The notes beneath the pieces are model-generated. The model did not search any database. It worked only from the letters and a program-made list of their open reading frames with translations, and was not told the origin of the DNA. A program made the position numbers and the translations under genes. Of a stretch of DNA of 64,000 bases, positions 28,094 through 37,021 are shown in pieces. The stretch is from assembly GCA_027533105.1 (NCBI GenBank), contig JAPZTW010000008.1, positions 310,001-374,000 on the forward strand, written 5' to 3'. This DNA comes from Sphingomonadaceae bacterium. GTDB taxonomy: Bacteria; Pseudomonadota; Alphaproteobacteria; Sphingomonadales; Sphingomonadaceae. Numbering within the stretch: position 1 is the stretch's first letter; each line of letters opens with the position of its first letter.

Positions 28094-29431
28094 TTACTTG
28101 CCCTTCACCGCCAGCGCCGCACGCCCGCCGCGGCGGAGCGTTTCCATGGCGTAATGCAGCTGGAAGTCGGTGATGCCCTTGGCTTTCAGCTCCTCGGCGC
28201 TCATCTTGAAGCGCGGATCGTCCTGCCGGTCGGTCTCGAGCTGCTTGTCCTCGACCCCCAGCTCGTTGACGAGGTGGCGACGCAGGTCGCTCTCGCGCAG
28301 GGTGAACTCGGCGCGGCGGCGTGCATCGGGATCGGAGATCTGCGGCACGCGGATATCGGGTTCGATCCCGCCTTCCTGCACCGACTTGCCCGAAGGCGTG
28401 TAATAGCGCGCCGTGGTGAGCTTTACGGCGCGCGTCCGGTCAAGCTCGAACAGCGATTGCACGCTGCCCTTGCCAAAGCTGCGCTCGCCCATGATCAGCG
28501 CGCGGCGCTGGTCCTGCAGCGCCCCGGCGACGATTTCCGAGGCCGAGGCCGAGCCGGCATCGATCAGCACGATCACCGGCAGGCCCTTGGCGGCATCGCC
28601 CGGGATCATCTCCTCGGCGCGGTAGAACTCGTTGTCGCGCGGATTGCGGCCACGCTGCGAGACGATATCGCCCTTGGTCAGGAACAGGTCGGACAAGGCG
28701 ACCGCCTCGTCCAGCGAACCGCCCGGATTCTGCCGGAGGTCGAGCACCAGGCCGGTCAGCCGCCCGCCTGCCTGCTTGCGCAGATCAGAAATCGCGGCGC
28801 CGACATCCGCCCCGACATCGCGCGAAAACTCGTTGACCGAGATGACGCCGATGTCCTTCTCCAGCTTCCAGGTCACCGGTTCGAGGTCGATCACGCCGCG
28901 CGTCACGGTCACGTCAAAGGGCTCGTCGCGGCCCTCGCGGAAGATCGTCAGGCGGATCGCCGTACCGGCTTCGCCGCGCATCCGCGCGACCGCATCGTCC
29001 AGCTCGATCCCGTAGATCAGCTTGCCGTCGAGGTGGGTGATATAGTCCCCGGCCTTGACCCCGGCCCGATCCGCCGGGCTGCCCTTCATCGGCGCGATCA
29101 CTCGCACCGCGCCATCGTCCATCCCGACCGAGAGGCCGAGGCCCGAATAGTTGCCGTCGATCATGTTGGTCAGCCGCTGGAGCGACGCCCCCTCGACATA
29201 GCTGGAATGCGGATCGAGCGCCGCCAGCATGCCCTCGATCGCGCCGTTGATCAGCTTGGTATCGTCAACCTGCTCGACATACTGCGCCTTGACGATCTGG
29301 TAGACCGTGAACAGCCGGTTGAACTGCGCGCTCGACCGTCCTTCGACCGCCGCGAGCCCGGCGGTCGTGGCCGGGATCAGCGCCACTGCGCCGACCAGCA
29401 GCGCGGCGCGGAGAAGGGATGCGGCTTTCAT
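28094..29431 (-). CDS. ctpA: Carboxy-terminal processing protease (S41 family)
   Basis: A 445-residue exported protease. ATG 29431 gives a signal peptide ending near TAGLAA. Then come a helical part, a PDZ domain (about 85-165, with YSGLGLSVG and KAGDYITHLDG) and the peptidase domain with catalytic Ser in AGSASASEI and Lys in RSFGKGSVQ. Members trim or degrade envelope proteins, including murein hydrolases, which suits the EnvC gene just upstream. An 87-base gap separates it from envC. Confidence 0.93.
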   Translation of the reverse strand: MKAASLLRAALLVGAVALIPATTAGLAAVEGRSSAQFNRLFTVYQIVKAQYVEQVDDTKLINGAIEGMLAALDPHSSYVEGASLQRLTNMIDGNYSGLGLSVGMDDGAVRVIAPMKGSPADRAGVKAGDYITHLDGKLIYGIELDDAVARMRGEAGTAIRLTIFREGRDEPFDVTVTRGVIDLEPVTWKLEKDIGVISVNEFSRDVGADVGAAISDLRKQAGGRLTGLVLDLRQNPGGSLDEAVALSDLFLTKGDIVSQRGRNPRDNEFYRAEEMIPGDAAKGLPVIVLIDAGSASASEIVAGALQDQRRALIMGERSFGKGSVQSLFELDRTRAVKLTTARYYTPSGKSVQEGGIEPDIRVPQISDPDARRRAEFTLRESDLRRHLVNELGVEDKQLETDRQDDPRFKMSAEELKAKGITDFQLHYAMETLRRGGRAALAVKGK

Positions 29432-29518
29432 GCGTTCAGCGACCTTTCGCCCGGGGTTATCCCACTGTCGGTTCCGGACCATCCTATCGCGCAGCGCGGC
29501 TTAACGCCAGATGGCCGG

Positions 29519-30745
29519 TCACGTGCCAAGCTGATCGAGCGGATTGACCGCTTCACCATCTTTGCGCAGTTCGAGCGTGATCCGGGGCTGACCGGTACCA
29601 GCCCTGCCGAGCGGCGAACCCGGGACCAACCGCTGCCCCACGCTGGCGTCGAGCGCGGCAAGGCCGGTCACCAGCGAGGTCCAGCCACCGCCATGTTCGA
29701 TAATCACGATCTGGCCATAGCCCCGGTACGGGCCGGCAAAGGCCACGCGCCCGGCCGCGGGAGCCACCGCCTGGGCACCGGGCCGCACCGCAATCGTCAA
29801 CCCGCGCGAGCGTGGCAGGCCGGGCTGTTCGGCCCCAAAACCGGCCACGACCGAACCGGCGAGCGGCAAGGTGAAACCGGCCAGGCGGGTCATCGCGGTC
29901 GTAGTGGCAACCGGATCGGGCGCGGTCTGCGCGGCGGCTGGCCGGACAGGGCGCAAGACCGGCCCCGGCAGGGTGGCAAGGGCTGCCCGCCGCCGGGCAG
30001 CGGCATCGAGTTCGCTGACCAGCCCGCCAAGGTCGCGGGCCTGTTCGGCCAGGGCCAGGGCCCGGTCAGCTTCGCGTGCCGCCAGTCCGCCGGCCTCGCG
30101 CGCCGCCAGGCGCTGGCGCGATTCGACCGCCGTCAGCGCCTGACGCCGCTGGGCCAGGTCGCGCTGGGTCTGGCGCAGGGCCGCAGCATTGGCCCGGGCC
30201 TGTCGCTCCAGGGCCTGACTGCGCCGCAGGTCCGCCCGCAGATCGGCAGTACGGCGCGCGATTTCGGGCAGCATGGCATCCAGCGTGGCGCGCAGGTAGA
30301 CCGCCTCTTGCAGGCTGCCCGGCCGCAGCAAGGCAAGGCCGGCCGGGCGGCGCGACAGCCGCTGCAGGGCCGCGGTAAGGCGGACCAGCGGACGCTGCCG
30401 CTCGGCCAGCCGGGCGCGCAGTGCCGCCCGGTCGCGTTCGATCAACCGCGCGCGCGCTTCGCTTGCAGCGATCCCGGCTTCGGCCTGCTGGATCCGCGCT
30501 GCCAGCCCGGCGGCTTCCTGGATGGTGGCATCGACGGCCGCACTCGCCTTGCGAGAAGCGGCCTCGTAATCGGCGGCGCGGCGTTCGGCCGCGCGCCCGG
30601 CCGCCTGGGCCTCGGCCAGGGCGCGTTGCAGGCTGACCGGATCATCCGGCACGGTCCGCACCAGGACGGGGTCCTGCGCGGCCACGGTGATCGCGCCGCC
30701 CAGCACGGCCAGCGGGAACAGGATCAGGACAAGCCGCTGCTTCAT
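29519..30745 (-). CDS. Murein hydrolase activator EnvC-like, degenerate LytM domain
   Basis: A 408-residue protein with signal peptide (cut after AAQ). A long Ala/Arg/Leu-rich coiled coil follows (about 30-265), then a C-terminal LytM fold (about 295-405). The zinc ligands of M23 peptidases are missing: SRGLTIAV stands where HxxxD should be and PRITLEL where HxH should be. As in E. coli EnvC, it is therefore likely not a peptidase but an activator of an N-acetylmuramoyl-L-alanine amidase at the division site. It starts nine bases after rlmH. Confidence 0.87.
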   Translation of the reverse strand: MKQRLVLILFPLAVLGGAITVAAQDPVLVRTVPDDPVSLQRALAEAQAAGRAAERRAADYEAASRKASAAVDATIQEAAGLAARIQQAEAGIAASEARARLIERDRAALRARLAERQRPLVRLTAALQRLSRRPAGLALLRPGSLQEAVYLRATLDAMLPEIARRTADLRADLRRSQALERQARANAAALRQTQRDLAQRRQALTAVESRQRLAAREAGGLAAREADRALALAEQARDLGGLVSELDAAARRRAALATLPGPVLRPVRPAAAQTAPDPVATTTAMTRLAGFTLPLAGSVVAGFGAEQPGLPRSRGLTIAVRPGAQAVAPAAGRVAFAGPYRGYGQIVIIEHGGGWTSLVTGLAALDASVGQRLVPGSPLGRAGTGQPRITLELRKDGEAVNPLDQLGT

Positions 30746-30754
30746 CGGCGCGCC

Positions 30755-31177
30755 TTATCCCGAACGATGGTAGGGATGGCCAGCCAGAATAGCCGTGGCC
30801 CGCCACAATTGTTCGGCCAGCATGGCGCGAACCATCAGATGGGGCCAGGTCATCGGGCCGAAGCCGAGCAGGAGATCGGCCTGGCCCCGCGCCACGTCGC
30901 CGTGGCCATCGGCCGCGCCGATCAGGAACCGCGCCTCGCGCACGCCATCGTCGCGCCAGCGGCCCAGCAGGGCGGCGAATTGCTCGGAAGAAAGCTGCTT
31001 GCCGCGCTCATCGAGCAGGACCTCGCGCGCGGGGGCGAGTGGCGGGGGTATCGTGCCGCCCTGGTCGGGCAATTCGGTGAGGACCAGCGGCCAGGTGATG
31101 CGCTTGGCATAGCGGGCAACCAGATCGGCTTCGGGCGAACGGCCGATCTTGCCGCGGGCAATCACATGCAGGCGCAT
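30755..31177 (-). CDS. rlmH: 23S rRNA (pseudouridine1915-N3)-methyltransferase RlmH
   Basis: SPOUT-class methyltransferase acting on helix 69 of 23S rRNA in assembled ribosomes. The 140-residue protein has LDERGKQLSSEQFA, the knot region FLIGAADGH and the C-terminal AILAGHPYHR. In this clade GAADG replaces the GGPEG of E. coli RlmH. It lies in the usual rsfS-rlmH pair, 13 bases apart. Confidence 0.94.
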   Translation of the reverse strand: MRLHVIARGKIGRSPEADLVARYAKRITWPLVLTELPDQGGTIPPPLAPAREVLLDERGKQLSSEQFAALLGRWRDDGVREARFLIGAADGHGDVARGQADLLLGFGPMTWPHLMVRAMLAEQLWRATAILAGHPYHRSG

Positions 31178-31190
31178 GACAGCGTGGGGA

Positions 31191-31586
31191 TCAGGCCGCG
31201 CCCGAATCCCCGAAGGCCCACATCCGCTCGAGGTTGTAGAAGCTGCGGACTTCGGGACGGAACAGGTGGACCACCACGTCGCCGGCGTCGATCAGCACCC
31301 AGTCAGCCGCCGGCAGGCCTTCGATCCGGACATGGCCGAAGCCGCCCTGCTTGACCCGTTCGGCCAGCTTTTGCGCCATCGAGGCGACCTGGCGCGTCGA
31401 ACGGCCGCTCGCGATCACCATGTGATCGGCGATCGAGCTTTTCCCTTCGAGCGGGATCGAGACGATCTCCTGCGCCTGGTCATCGTCCAGCGACTGGAGC
31501 ACGAGGGCGTGGAGCGAACCCGGTTCCGAGGGCGGAAGCGGGACAGGGGTGCCGGCAGCGGCCGGAGCGTGCGTATCAGGTGTCAT
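31191..31586 (-). CDS. rsfS: Ribosome silencing factor RsfS
   Basis: Binds L14 on the large subunit and prevents subunit joining when nutrients are low. The 131-residue protein has a Pro/Ala-rich start of about 25 residues, then the nucleotidyltransferase-like fold with SSIADHMVIASGRSTRQV, DWVLIDAGDVVVHLF and RSFYNLERMW. It is typical in every block and lies 64 bases after nadD. Confidence 0.94.
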   Translation of the reverse strand: MTPDTHAPAAAGTPVPLPPSEPGSLHALVLQSLDDDQAQEIVSIPLEGKSSIADHMVIASGRSTRQVASMAQKLAERVKQGGFGHVRIEGLPAADWVLIDAGDVVVHLFRPEVRSFYNLERMWAFGDSGAA

Positions 31587-31650
31587 GCAGGGTATGGTGG
31601 CTCCTTGGGGCGGGCGGCGCAGTGGGGCGCGGGAAAAGAACCCTCGCCGT

Positions 31651-32292
31651 TCATGGCATGTCGGGATCGACCGGATGGTGCGTCAGCGGATCCCTGAAGG
31701 TGCCTGCGCCAATATGGCGGGCCCAGTCTGGATCGGCGCGGCGAATGGCTGTCGCCGAACGCGGATCGGGATCGAAACGCAAGTGTATCAGCGCGGGTGC
31801 GCTCCATCCTGCCCGGTTTGCAAAGCTGGCCGCAGATCGCCGGTATCGACCGAGCCAGGCCGCAGCGGGGCTCGCCGCAGCAAGCCCATCATAGCCGGGC
31901 CGGGCGATAACCGCAATCGGCATGGTGCGGGCGATCCGGCGCCAGTCGCGCCAGCGGTGAAACTGCGCCAGGTTGTCACCGCCCATCAGCCAGATGAAGC
32001 GGTTCCTGGGATAGCGCCGCCGCAGCGCCGCGAGGGTATCGACAGTATAGATCGTTCCCAGTTCGCGCTCGATCGCGGTTGGCACGATTCGCGCCCGGCG
32101 CGACTGTTGCCGCGCCGAACCCAGCCTTGCCGCCAGCGGGGCCATTCCGGCGCTGGGCTTCAGCGGATTGCCGGGCGAAACCAGCCACCACACGGCATCG
32201 AGCCCCAAGGCTTCCAGCGCGAACAGGCTGATCCGCCGGTGCCCGCCGTGCGCCGGGTTGAAGCTGCCGCCAAGGAGGCCGATCCGCTGCAG
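31651..32292 (-). CDS. nadD: Nicotinate-nucleotide adenylyltransferase (non-canonical start)
   Basis: Makes deamido-NAD from nicotinate mononucleotide and ATP, the substrate for NadE. The ATP-binding start GLLGGSFNPAH is fully present and in frame, but no ATG, GTG or TTG lies ahead of it before an in-frame TGA inside the end of proA. The first TTG (32208) is already past GSFNPAHGGH and would give an inactive protein. CTG at 32292 (just before QRIGLLGG) or at 32301 is therefore the probable start. Later blocks WLVSPGNPLK, MGGDNLAQFHRWRDW and the C-terminal DP are normal. Confidence 0.88.
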   Translation of the reverse strand: MQRIGLLGGSFNPAHGGHRRISLFALEALGLDAVWWLVSPGNPLKPSAGMAPLAARLGSARQQSRRARIVPTAIERELGTIYTVDTLAALRRRYPRNRFIWLMGGDNLAQFHRWRDWRRIARTMPIAVIARPGYDGLAAASPAAAWLGRYRRSAASFANRAGWSAPALIHLRFDPDPRSATAIRRADPDWARHIGAGTFRDPLTHHPVDPDMP

Positions 32293-32302
32293 GGCGCCCA
32301 GC

Positions 32303-33580
32303 CTAGGGCCGTACCTGGCCGGTGCCGCGCACCAGCCACTTGTAGGTCGTCAGCCCTTCCAGCGCGACCGGGCCGCGCGCATGCAGCCGCCCGGTGGCGA
32401 TCCCGATTTCCGCGCCGAGCCCGAATTCGCCGCCATCGGCAAACTGGCTGGAGGCATTGTGCATCACGATCGCGCTGTCGACTTCGGCCAGGAAGCGCTC
32501 GGCCGCGGCAGGGTCCTCGGTCACGATCGCGTCGGTGTGGTGCGAGCCGTGGCGGGCGATATGATCGAGCGCAGCGTCCAGCCCGTCGACCACTGCAACC
32601 GCCAGGATGGCATCGAGGTACTCGGTATCCCAATCCTCGGCGCTGGCGGCAAGGATCCGGGGATCGAGCGCGGCGGCGCGGGCATCGCCGCGCAGCTCGC
32701 AGCCGGCATCGAGCAGCGCGCCAACCAGCGCCGGGGCGGCGGGATAGGTCGCATCGATCAGCAGGGTTTCCATCGCGCCGCAGATTCCGGTGCGCCGCAG
32801 CTTGGCATTGACCGCGATCGCCACGGCCTTGGCCGGATCGGCAGCGGCGTGGATGAAGGTGTGGTTGATCCCGTCAAGGTGAGCGAGGACCGGCACCCGC
32901 GCATCGGCCTGGACCCGCGCGACCAGGCTTTTCCCGCCGCGCGGCACGATCATGTCGATCTGTCCGGCCGCCGTCAGCATGGCCCCGACCACCGCGCGAT
33001 CCTGGCTCGGCACCAGTTGCACGGCGGCCTCCGGCACCCCGGCCGAAACCAGGCCGCGGACCAGCGCCGCGTGGATCGCCCGGTTGGAATGAACCGCCTC
33101 GCTGCCCCCCCGCAGCAGCGCGGCATTGCCCGAACCCAGGCACAGCGCGGCCGCATCGGCAGTCACGTTGGGGCGACTTTCATAGATGATCCCGATCAGC
33201 CCGATCGGCACCCGAACCCGCTCCAGCACCAGCCCGTTGGGCCGCTCCGTCCGGTCAACCGTCCGGCCAACCGGATCGGGCAGGTCGGCCACCGCAGCCA
33301 CGGCATCGGCGATCCCCGCCAGCCGCGCCTCGTCGAGCCGCAAGCGGTCGAGCATGGCGGCGCTGAGACCCCGGGCGGCACCGGCAGCCATGTCCTCGGC
33401 ATTGGCAGCGAGGATCGCGCCGCTGTCTTCGCGCAGGGCCCGGGCAGCGGCACGCAGGGCAGCGGCGCGCGCCGCCGAATCCATCCGCGCCAGCACGGCC
33501 TGAGCCTTGCGGCCATCGGCAGCAAGACGGGCGACGAGCGAATCGGGGCTATCGGTCAGCGGGGCGGTGGCGGCGTTCAT
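32303..33580 (-). CDS. proA: Gamma-glutamyl phosphate reductase
   Basis: Second step of proline synthesis: NADPH reduction of gamma-glutamyl phosphate to glutamate semialdehyde. The 425-residue protein has the aldehyde-dehydrogenase fold, with [16 protein letters not shown], then LRGGSEA, PRGGKSL and the catalytic Cys in [10 protein letters not shown]. The stop codon lies ten bases before the CTG proposed for nadD. It heads the minus-strand run and is divergent from the LmdC-like gene, with a GANTC-rich region between. Confidence 0.95.
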   Translation of the reverse strand: MNAATAPLTDSPDSLVARLAADGRKAQAVLARMDSAARAAALRAAARALREDSGAILAANAEDMAAGAARGLSAAMLDRLRLDEARLAGIADAVAAVADLPDPVGRTVDRTERPNGLVLERVRVPIGLIGIIYESRPNVTADAAALCLGSGNAALLRGGSEAVHSNRAIHAALVRGLVSAGVPEAAVQLVPSQDRAVVGAMLTAAGQIDMIVPRGGKSLVARVQADARVPVLAHLDGINHTFIHAAADPAKAVAIAVNAKLRRTGICGAMETLLIDATYPAAPALVGALLDAGCELRGDARAAALDPRILAASAEDWDTEYLDAILAVAVVDGLDAALDHIARHGSHHTDAIVTEDPAAAERFLAEVDSAIVMHNASSQFADGGEFGLGAEIGIATGRLHARGPVALEGLTTYKWLVRGTGQVRP

Positions 33581-33608
33581 GATGACCCCGCGCCTAACAC
33601 CGGGCGCC

Positions 33609-33679
33609 GAGTCATCGCAACGCCAATCGATTCGTCGCGCGAGTCATGCGATTCAACGACAAGCCCCCAGCCCGGATTC
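33609..33679. promoter_or_regulatory. Cluster of five GANTC sites between proA and the M23-bactofilin genes
   Basis: GANTC occurs at 33609, 33629, 33641, 33650 and 33675 (first base of each). GANTC is the target of the cell-cycle methyltransferase CcrM, and GcrA-dependent promoters of alphaproteobacteria carry such sites. At two-thirds G+C one site per about 300 bases is expected by chance. The cluster lies 92-162 bases before the ATG at 33771 and just beyond the proA start. Cell-cycle control is inferred. Confidence 0.5.
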
Positions 33680-33770
33680 GCTACAGCCCGGTGAAGCTGC
33701 TAGCGGGCCGCATCGTCTGAACAGACAAAAGCTTGGGGTCGTCTTGCAAAAATTGACAGCTGGCGGGGTC

Positions 33771-34916
33771 ATGGACCGCCTGCGGAGCTGGTTCCCGGAT
33801 CGCGAGTTCTTCATGCGGTCGCAGGGGCAGGTCCGTTTTATCAAGGTTTCGGGGCGGATCCAGATGATCGGCGCGGGCGTTGTCGCCGCGCTGCTGCTTG
33901 CCTGGCTGGGTTCGATGACCGCCATGGCCGTGTCACAGTATCTTTCGGCCCGTGACCGCCTGGCCTTGCTCAACCGCGAAGCCAAAGTCGCGACCGCGGA
34001 AAGCCGCGTGGCCGAATATCGCGACGACCTGAAGAGCGTGGCCGATGACCTGACCCGCCGCCAGGACGCGCTCGAGAAGATGACCGAAGCCCTGCCCGAC
34101 GATATCGCCGGGACCGGGGCCGGGACCGGAACCGTATCCGATTCGAGCGGTGAGGCCGCCAAGACGATCGACAAGGTCAGTGCCGCCCTGCCCGAAGCCG
34201 CCGGCCTGGCCCGGATCGAAGCGCGCCAGCTTGCCCTGGTCGAGCGGCTGACCCGCTTTGCCGATCACCGCTCCGCCACTGCGGCCAACCGGATCCGGGC
34301 ACTTGGGCTCGATCCCAAGGCCATGCTGGCCCGGCTCGACGATCGCAGCGCGATGGGTGGTCCGCTGATCGAGCTGTTCGGCCCCGGCCGCCGCAGCCTT
34401 GACCCCCGCTTCGTGCGGCTTGGCGTCAGCCTTGAGCGGATGGAAGCGCTGGAGCGCGGCCTGGCCGGCATTCCGCAGCATTCGCCCGCCAACCTCGCTT
34501 ATATCTCGTCGGGCTTCGGCTATCGCGCCGATCCCTTTACCGGCGGTGCGGCGTTCCATGCCGGGCTCGATTTCAAGGGCCCGATCGGTGCGCCGATCTA
34601 TGCCGCTGCGGCGGGGACCGTCAGCTTTGTCGGCGGCCAGCAGGGTTATGGCAACACGGTCGAGATCGATCACGGCAATGGCCTGATGACCCGCTATGCC
34701 CACATGTCGGGCTTCCGCGCGCGGGTCGGTCAGCAGGTCGAAGCCGGGCAGGTCATCGGCCTGATCGGCAACACCGGCCGGTCGACCGGGCCGCACCTGC
34801 ACTTTGAAGTGCGGATCAATGATCGCGCGGTCAATCCGCGACCCTTCCTGAAGGCAGCCAGCAATGTTCTCCAAGAAACCGGCAGCGGCAGCGCCGCGCC
34901 CAGCAACAGGCGGTAA
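33771..34916 (+). CDS. Membrane-anchored M23 endopeptidase beside bactofilin (LmdC-like)
   Basis: A 381-residue protein from ATG 33771 (a TTG at 33744 is also in frame). One membrane span at about residues 32-53 is followed by a coiled coil of about 60 residues. A periplasmic linker then leads to a complete LytM domain with HAGLD (H263, D267) and HLHFE (H342, H344). It should cut peptide cross-links in the cell wall. Its 3' end overlaps the bactofilin gene by 53 bases. Paired M23 and bactofilin genes are known from stalked alphaproteobacteria, where they shape local wall growth. Confidence 0.88.
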   Translation: MDRLRSWFPDREFFMRSQGQVRFIKVSGRIQMIGAGVVAALLLAWLGSMTAMAVSQYLSARDRLALLNREAKVATAESRVAEYRDDLKSVADDLTRRQDALEKMTEALPDDIAGTGAGTGTVSDSSGEAAKTIDKVSAALPEAAGLARIEARQLALVERLTRFADHRSATAANRIRALGLDPKAMLARLDDRSAMGGPLIELFGPGRRSLDPRFVRLGVSLERMEALERGLAGIPQHSPANLAYISSGFGYRADPFTGGAAFHAGLDFKGPIGAPIYAAAAGTVSFVGGQQGYGNTVEIDHGNGLMTRYAHMSGFRARVGQQVEAGQVIGLIGNTGRSTGPHLHFEVRINDRAVNPRPFLKAASNVLQETGSGSAAPSNRR

Positions 34917-35298
34917 CCCCATGCGTGGATCGACTTTCTCGGTCCTTGGCGCCGACATGGCGATCAAGGGTAATGTCACGGCTTCGACCGACCTGCACAT
35001 CGATGGCAAGGTTGAGGGTGACGTGACCTGCAGCGCGCTGGTCCAGGGCGAGACCGGCGAGATCGTCGGTGCGATCAAGGCCGAAAGCGCGCGGCTGGCG
35101 GGGATTGTCCGCGGTTCGATCTCGGCGCGCGAGCTGGTGATCCTCAAGACCGCCCGGATCCACGGCGATGTTCACTACGACGCGCTGACGATCGAGCAGG
35201 GCGCGCAGGTTGACGGCCGCTTTGCCCCGCGCGGCGTTGGCCAGCCCGAAGACAGCCCGGCCGAAAGCGTCGAAAAGCTTCTGACCCTGGCCGGCTGA
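34864..35298 (+). CDS. bacA: Bactofilin
   Basis: A 144-residue cytoskeletal protein that polymerises without nucleotide. A short N-terminal tail rich in Ala and Pro (MFSKKPAAAAPRP) is followed by the DUF583 right-handed beta-helix from FSVLGADMAIKGN to about residue 125, with repeated short strands (DLHIDGKVEGDV, ARIHGDVHYDALTIE). ATG 34864 is inside the M23 gene in another frame; an ATG at 34921 would remove the tail, which in the family carries the membrane-targeting or peptidase-binding part. It probably positions the M23 enzyme. Confidence 0.92.
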   Translation: MFSKKPAAAAPRPATGGNPMRGSTFSVLGADMAIKGNVTASTDLHIDGKVEGDVTCSALVQGETGEIVGAIKAESARLAGIVRGSISARELVILKTARIHGDVHYDALTIEQGAQVDGRFAPRGVGQPEDSPAESVEKLLTLAG

Positions 35299-35325
35299 AC
35301 CTTGGCCAGTTGAACCTTGGCCAGT
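35296..35325. repeat. 15-base direct repeat starting at the bactofilin stop codon
   Basis: TGAACCTTGGCCAGT occurs twice in tandem (35296-35310, 35311-35325), and TGATTGGCC follows as a degenerate third start. Each copy begins with TGA in the bactofilin frame, so the stop codon is duplicated. It lies in the 43-base gap between convergent genes. Confidence 0.6.
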
Positions 35326-35341
35326 TGATTGGCCGCGCCGC

Positions 35342-37021
35342 CTAGCTGGCGCCGATCTCAGCGCGCAGCGCCTTGCGGTCCAGCTTGCCGATCATGGTCT
35401 TGGGCAGGCTTTCGCGCACGACCACGGCATCGACCCGCTCGTGCTTGCCAAGCTGGCCGTTGAGCCATTTGGCCAGCGCCTCGCCGCTATCGCTCGCCCC
35501 GGCCATCAGCGTGACATAGGCACGCGGCGTTTCGCCGCGATAGGGATCGCTCACCCCGATCACCAGTGCCTCCTTGACCGACGGGTGGCGCAGCAGCACG
35601 GCCTCGACCTCGCTGGGGAAGACCTTGAAGCCGCCGACGGCAATCATGTCCTTGATCCGGTCGACAATCCGCAGATAGCCGCCTTCTTCCAGCACGGCGA
35701 CATCGCCGGTACGCAGCCAGCGCCCGTCCGGTCGCTCGGCAAAGGCATGGAGCGCCTCTTCCGGGCGGCGCCAGTAGCCGCGCATCACCTGCGGGCCCTG
35801 GATCGCCAGTTCGCCCGGCTCACCCTCTGGCGCATCGCGGGTCGGATCCTCCTTGTCGAGCAGGCGCATCCGCGTGGCCGGAATCGGCTGGCCGATCGTG
35901 CCGGTACGCTCTTCGCCCTCATAGGGATTGGCCGATGCGACCCCGGCGGTTTCGGTCAGGCCATAGCCTTCGACCAGCCGCGCCCCGCTGGCAGCCTCGA
36001 ACCGCTCCTTGAGCGGGCCGGGCAGCGGCGCGCCGCCCGAAATGCAGATCCTGAGCGAGGAGAAATCGGTCCTGCCGCAATCGGGATGATCCAGCAGCGC
36101 CTGGTACATCGTCGGCACGCCCGGCATGGCCGTGGCCTCGACCCGCTGCAGCGTCTTGAGACATTGCCCCGCATCGAAGCGCGGCAACATGGCGATGCAG
36201 CCGCCGTTCACGACTGTACGGTTGAGCACGCAGATGTTGGCGAAGACGTGGAACATCGGCAGCACGCCCATGATCACGTCACGCTCGCCCGCCTGGGGGT
36301 CGATCGCCATGACCTGGCGGGTATTTGCGGTAATGTTCTGGTGCGTCAGCATCGCCCCCTTGGGGGTGCCGGTGGTGCCACCGGTATATTGCAGCAGGGC
36401 CAGGTCTTCTTCGGGGTCGATTGCCACGGGCTGAGGCACACCATCGGCCAGCACGTCGTCCCACCGCAGCGCCCTGGCGGGAACCTTGCTGAGCGACTTG
36501 CGGGCAAACAGCCGCATGCCCACGCCCTTGGCCCAGGGCAATTGCGCGGCGAGCGAACCAACGACCAGCCATTCGAGCGCGGACTGCTCCTGCACGGCCA
36601 GCGCGGTCGGCAGGAGGGCCGACGAATCGACGGTAACCAGCAGCCGCGCGCCCGAATCCGCCACCTGCGCGGTCAGTTCCGCCACAGTGTAGAGCGGCGA
36701 GAAATTGACCACGGTCGCGCCCGCCAGCATCGCGCCATAATAGGCCGAAACATAGATCGGCACGTTCGGCAGGAACAGGCCGATCCGGTCACCCTTGGCG
36801 ATCCCCAGCTGCTGGAGGCCGGTGGCAAAGGCCAGCGCCTCGGCATGAAGCTGCGCATAGGTGAAGCGCCGCCCCATGAAATCGACCAGCGGGCGGCTGC
36901 CATTGGCCCGCACCGACTGTTCGAACATCTGCGGCACCGACAGCGGCGGGAACGCCATGTCCCAAGGATTGGGGTGCGCGTAATGCTCGCGCCAGGGTTC
37001 GTCGGCCTTGCTGACAGTCAT
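35342..37021 (-). CDS. fadD: Long-chain fatty acid-CoA ligase
   Basis: Activates fatty acids to acyl-CoA with ATP. The 559-residue protein has the AMP-binding P-loop YTGGTTGTPKGA near residue 212, GYGLTETAG near 345, and the hinge block RIVDRIKDMI followed by GGFKVFPSEVE. The C-terminal KTMIGKLDRKAL carries the catalytic Lys. ATG 37021 is chosen because the sequence from TVSKADEPWREHY resembles the start of homologues. No Shine-Dalgarno sequence precedes it and the codon sits in a hairpin (37006-37032); a TTG at 37057 is the alternative. Confidence 0.92.
   Translation of the reverse strand: MTVSKADEPWREHYAHPNPWDMAFPPLSVPQMFEQSVRANGSRPLVDFMGRRFTYAQLHAEALAFATGLQQLGIAKGDRIGLFLPNVPIYVSAYYGAMLAGATVVNFSPLYTVAELTAQVADSGARLLVTVDSSALLPTALAVQEQSALEWLVVGSLAAQLPWAKGVGMRLFARKSLSKVPARALRWDDVLADGVPQPVAIDPEEDLALLQYTGGTTGTPKGAMLTHQNITANTRQVMAIDPQAGERDVIMGVLPMFHVFANICVLNRTVVNGGCIAMLPRFDAGQCLKTLQRVEATAMPGVPTMYQALLDHPDCGRTDFSSLRICISGGAPLPGPLKERFEAASGARLVEGYGLTETAGVASANPYEGEERTGTIGQPIPATRMRLLDKEDPTRDAPEGEPGELAIQGPQVMRGYWRRPEEALHAFAERPDGRWLRTGDVAVLEEGGYLRIVDRIKDMIAVGGFKVFPSEVEAVLLRHPSVKEALVIGVSDPYRGETPRAYVTLMAGASDSGEALAKWLNGQLGKHERVDAVVVRESLPKTMIGKLDRKALRAEIGAS

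Noticed and set aside
28055..31354. Very long open frame (1099 codons) on the plus strand
   Set aside because: It lies opposite dsbB, ctpA, envC and rlmH, all of which have clear family motifs. The translation shows no motifs and has the composition of antisense GC-rich frames.
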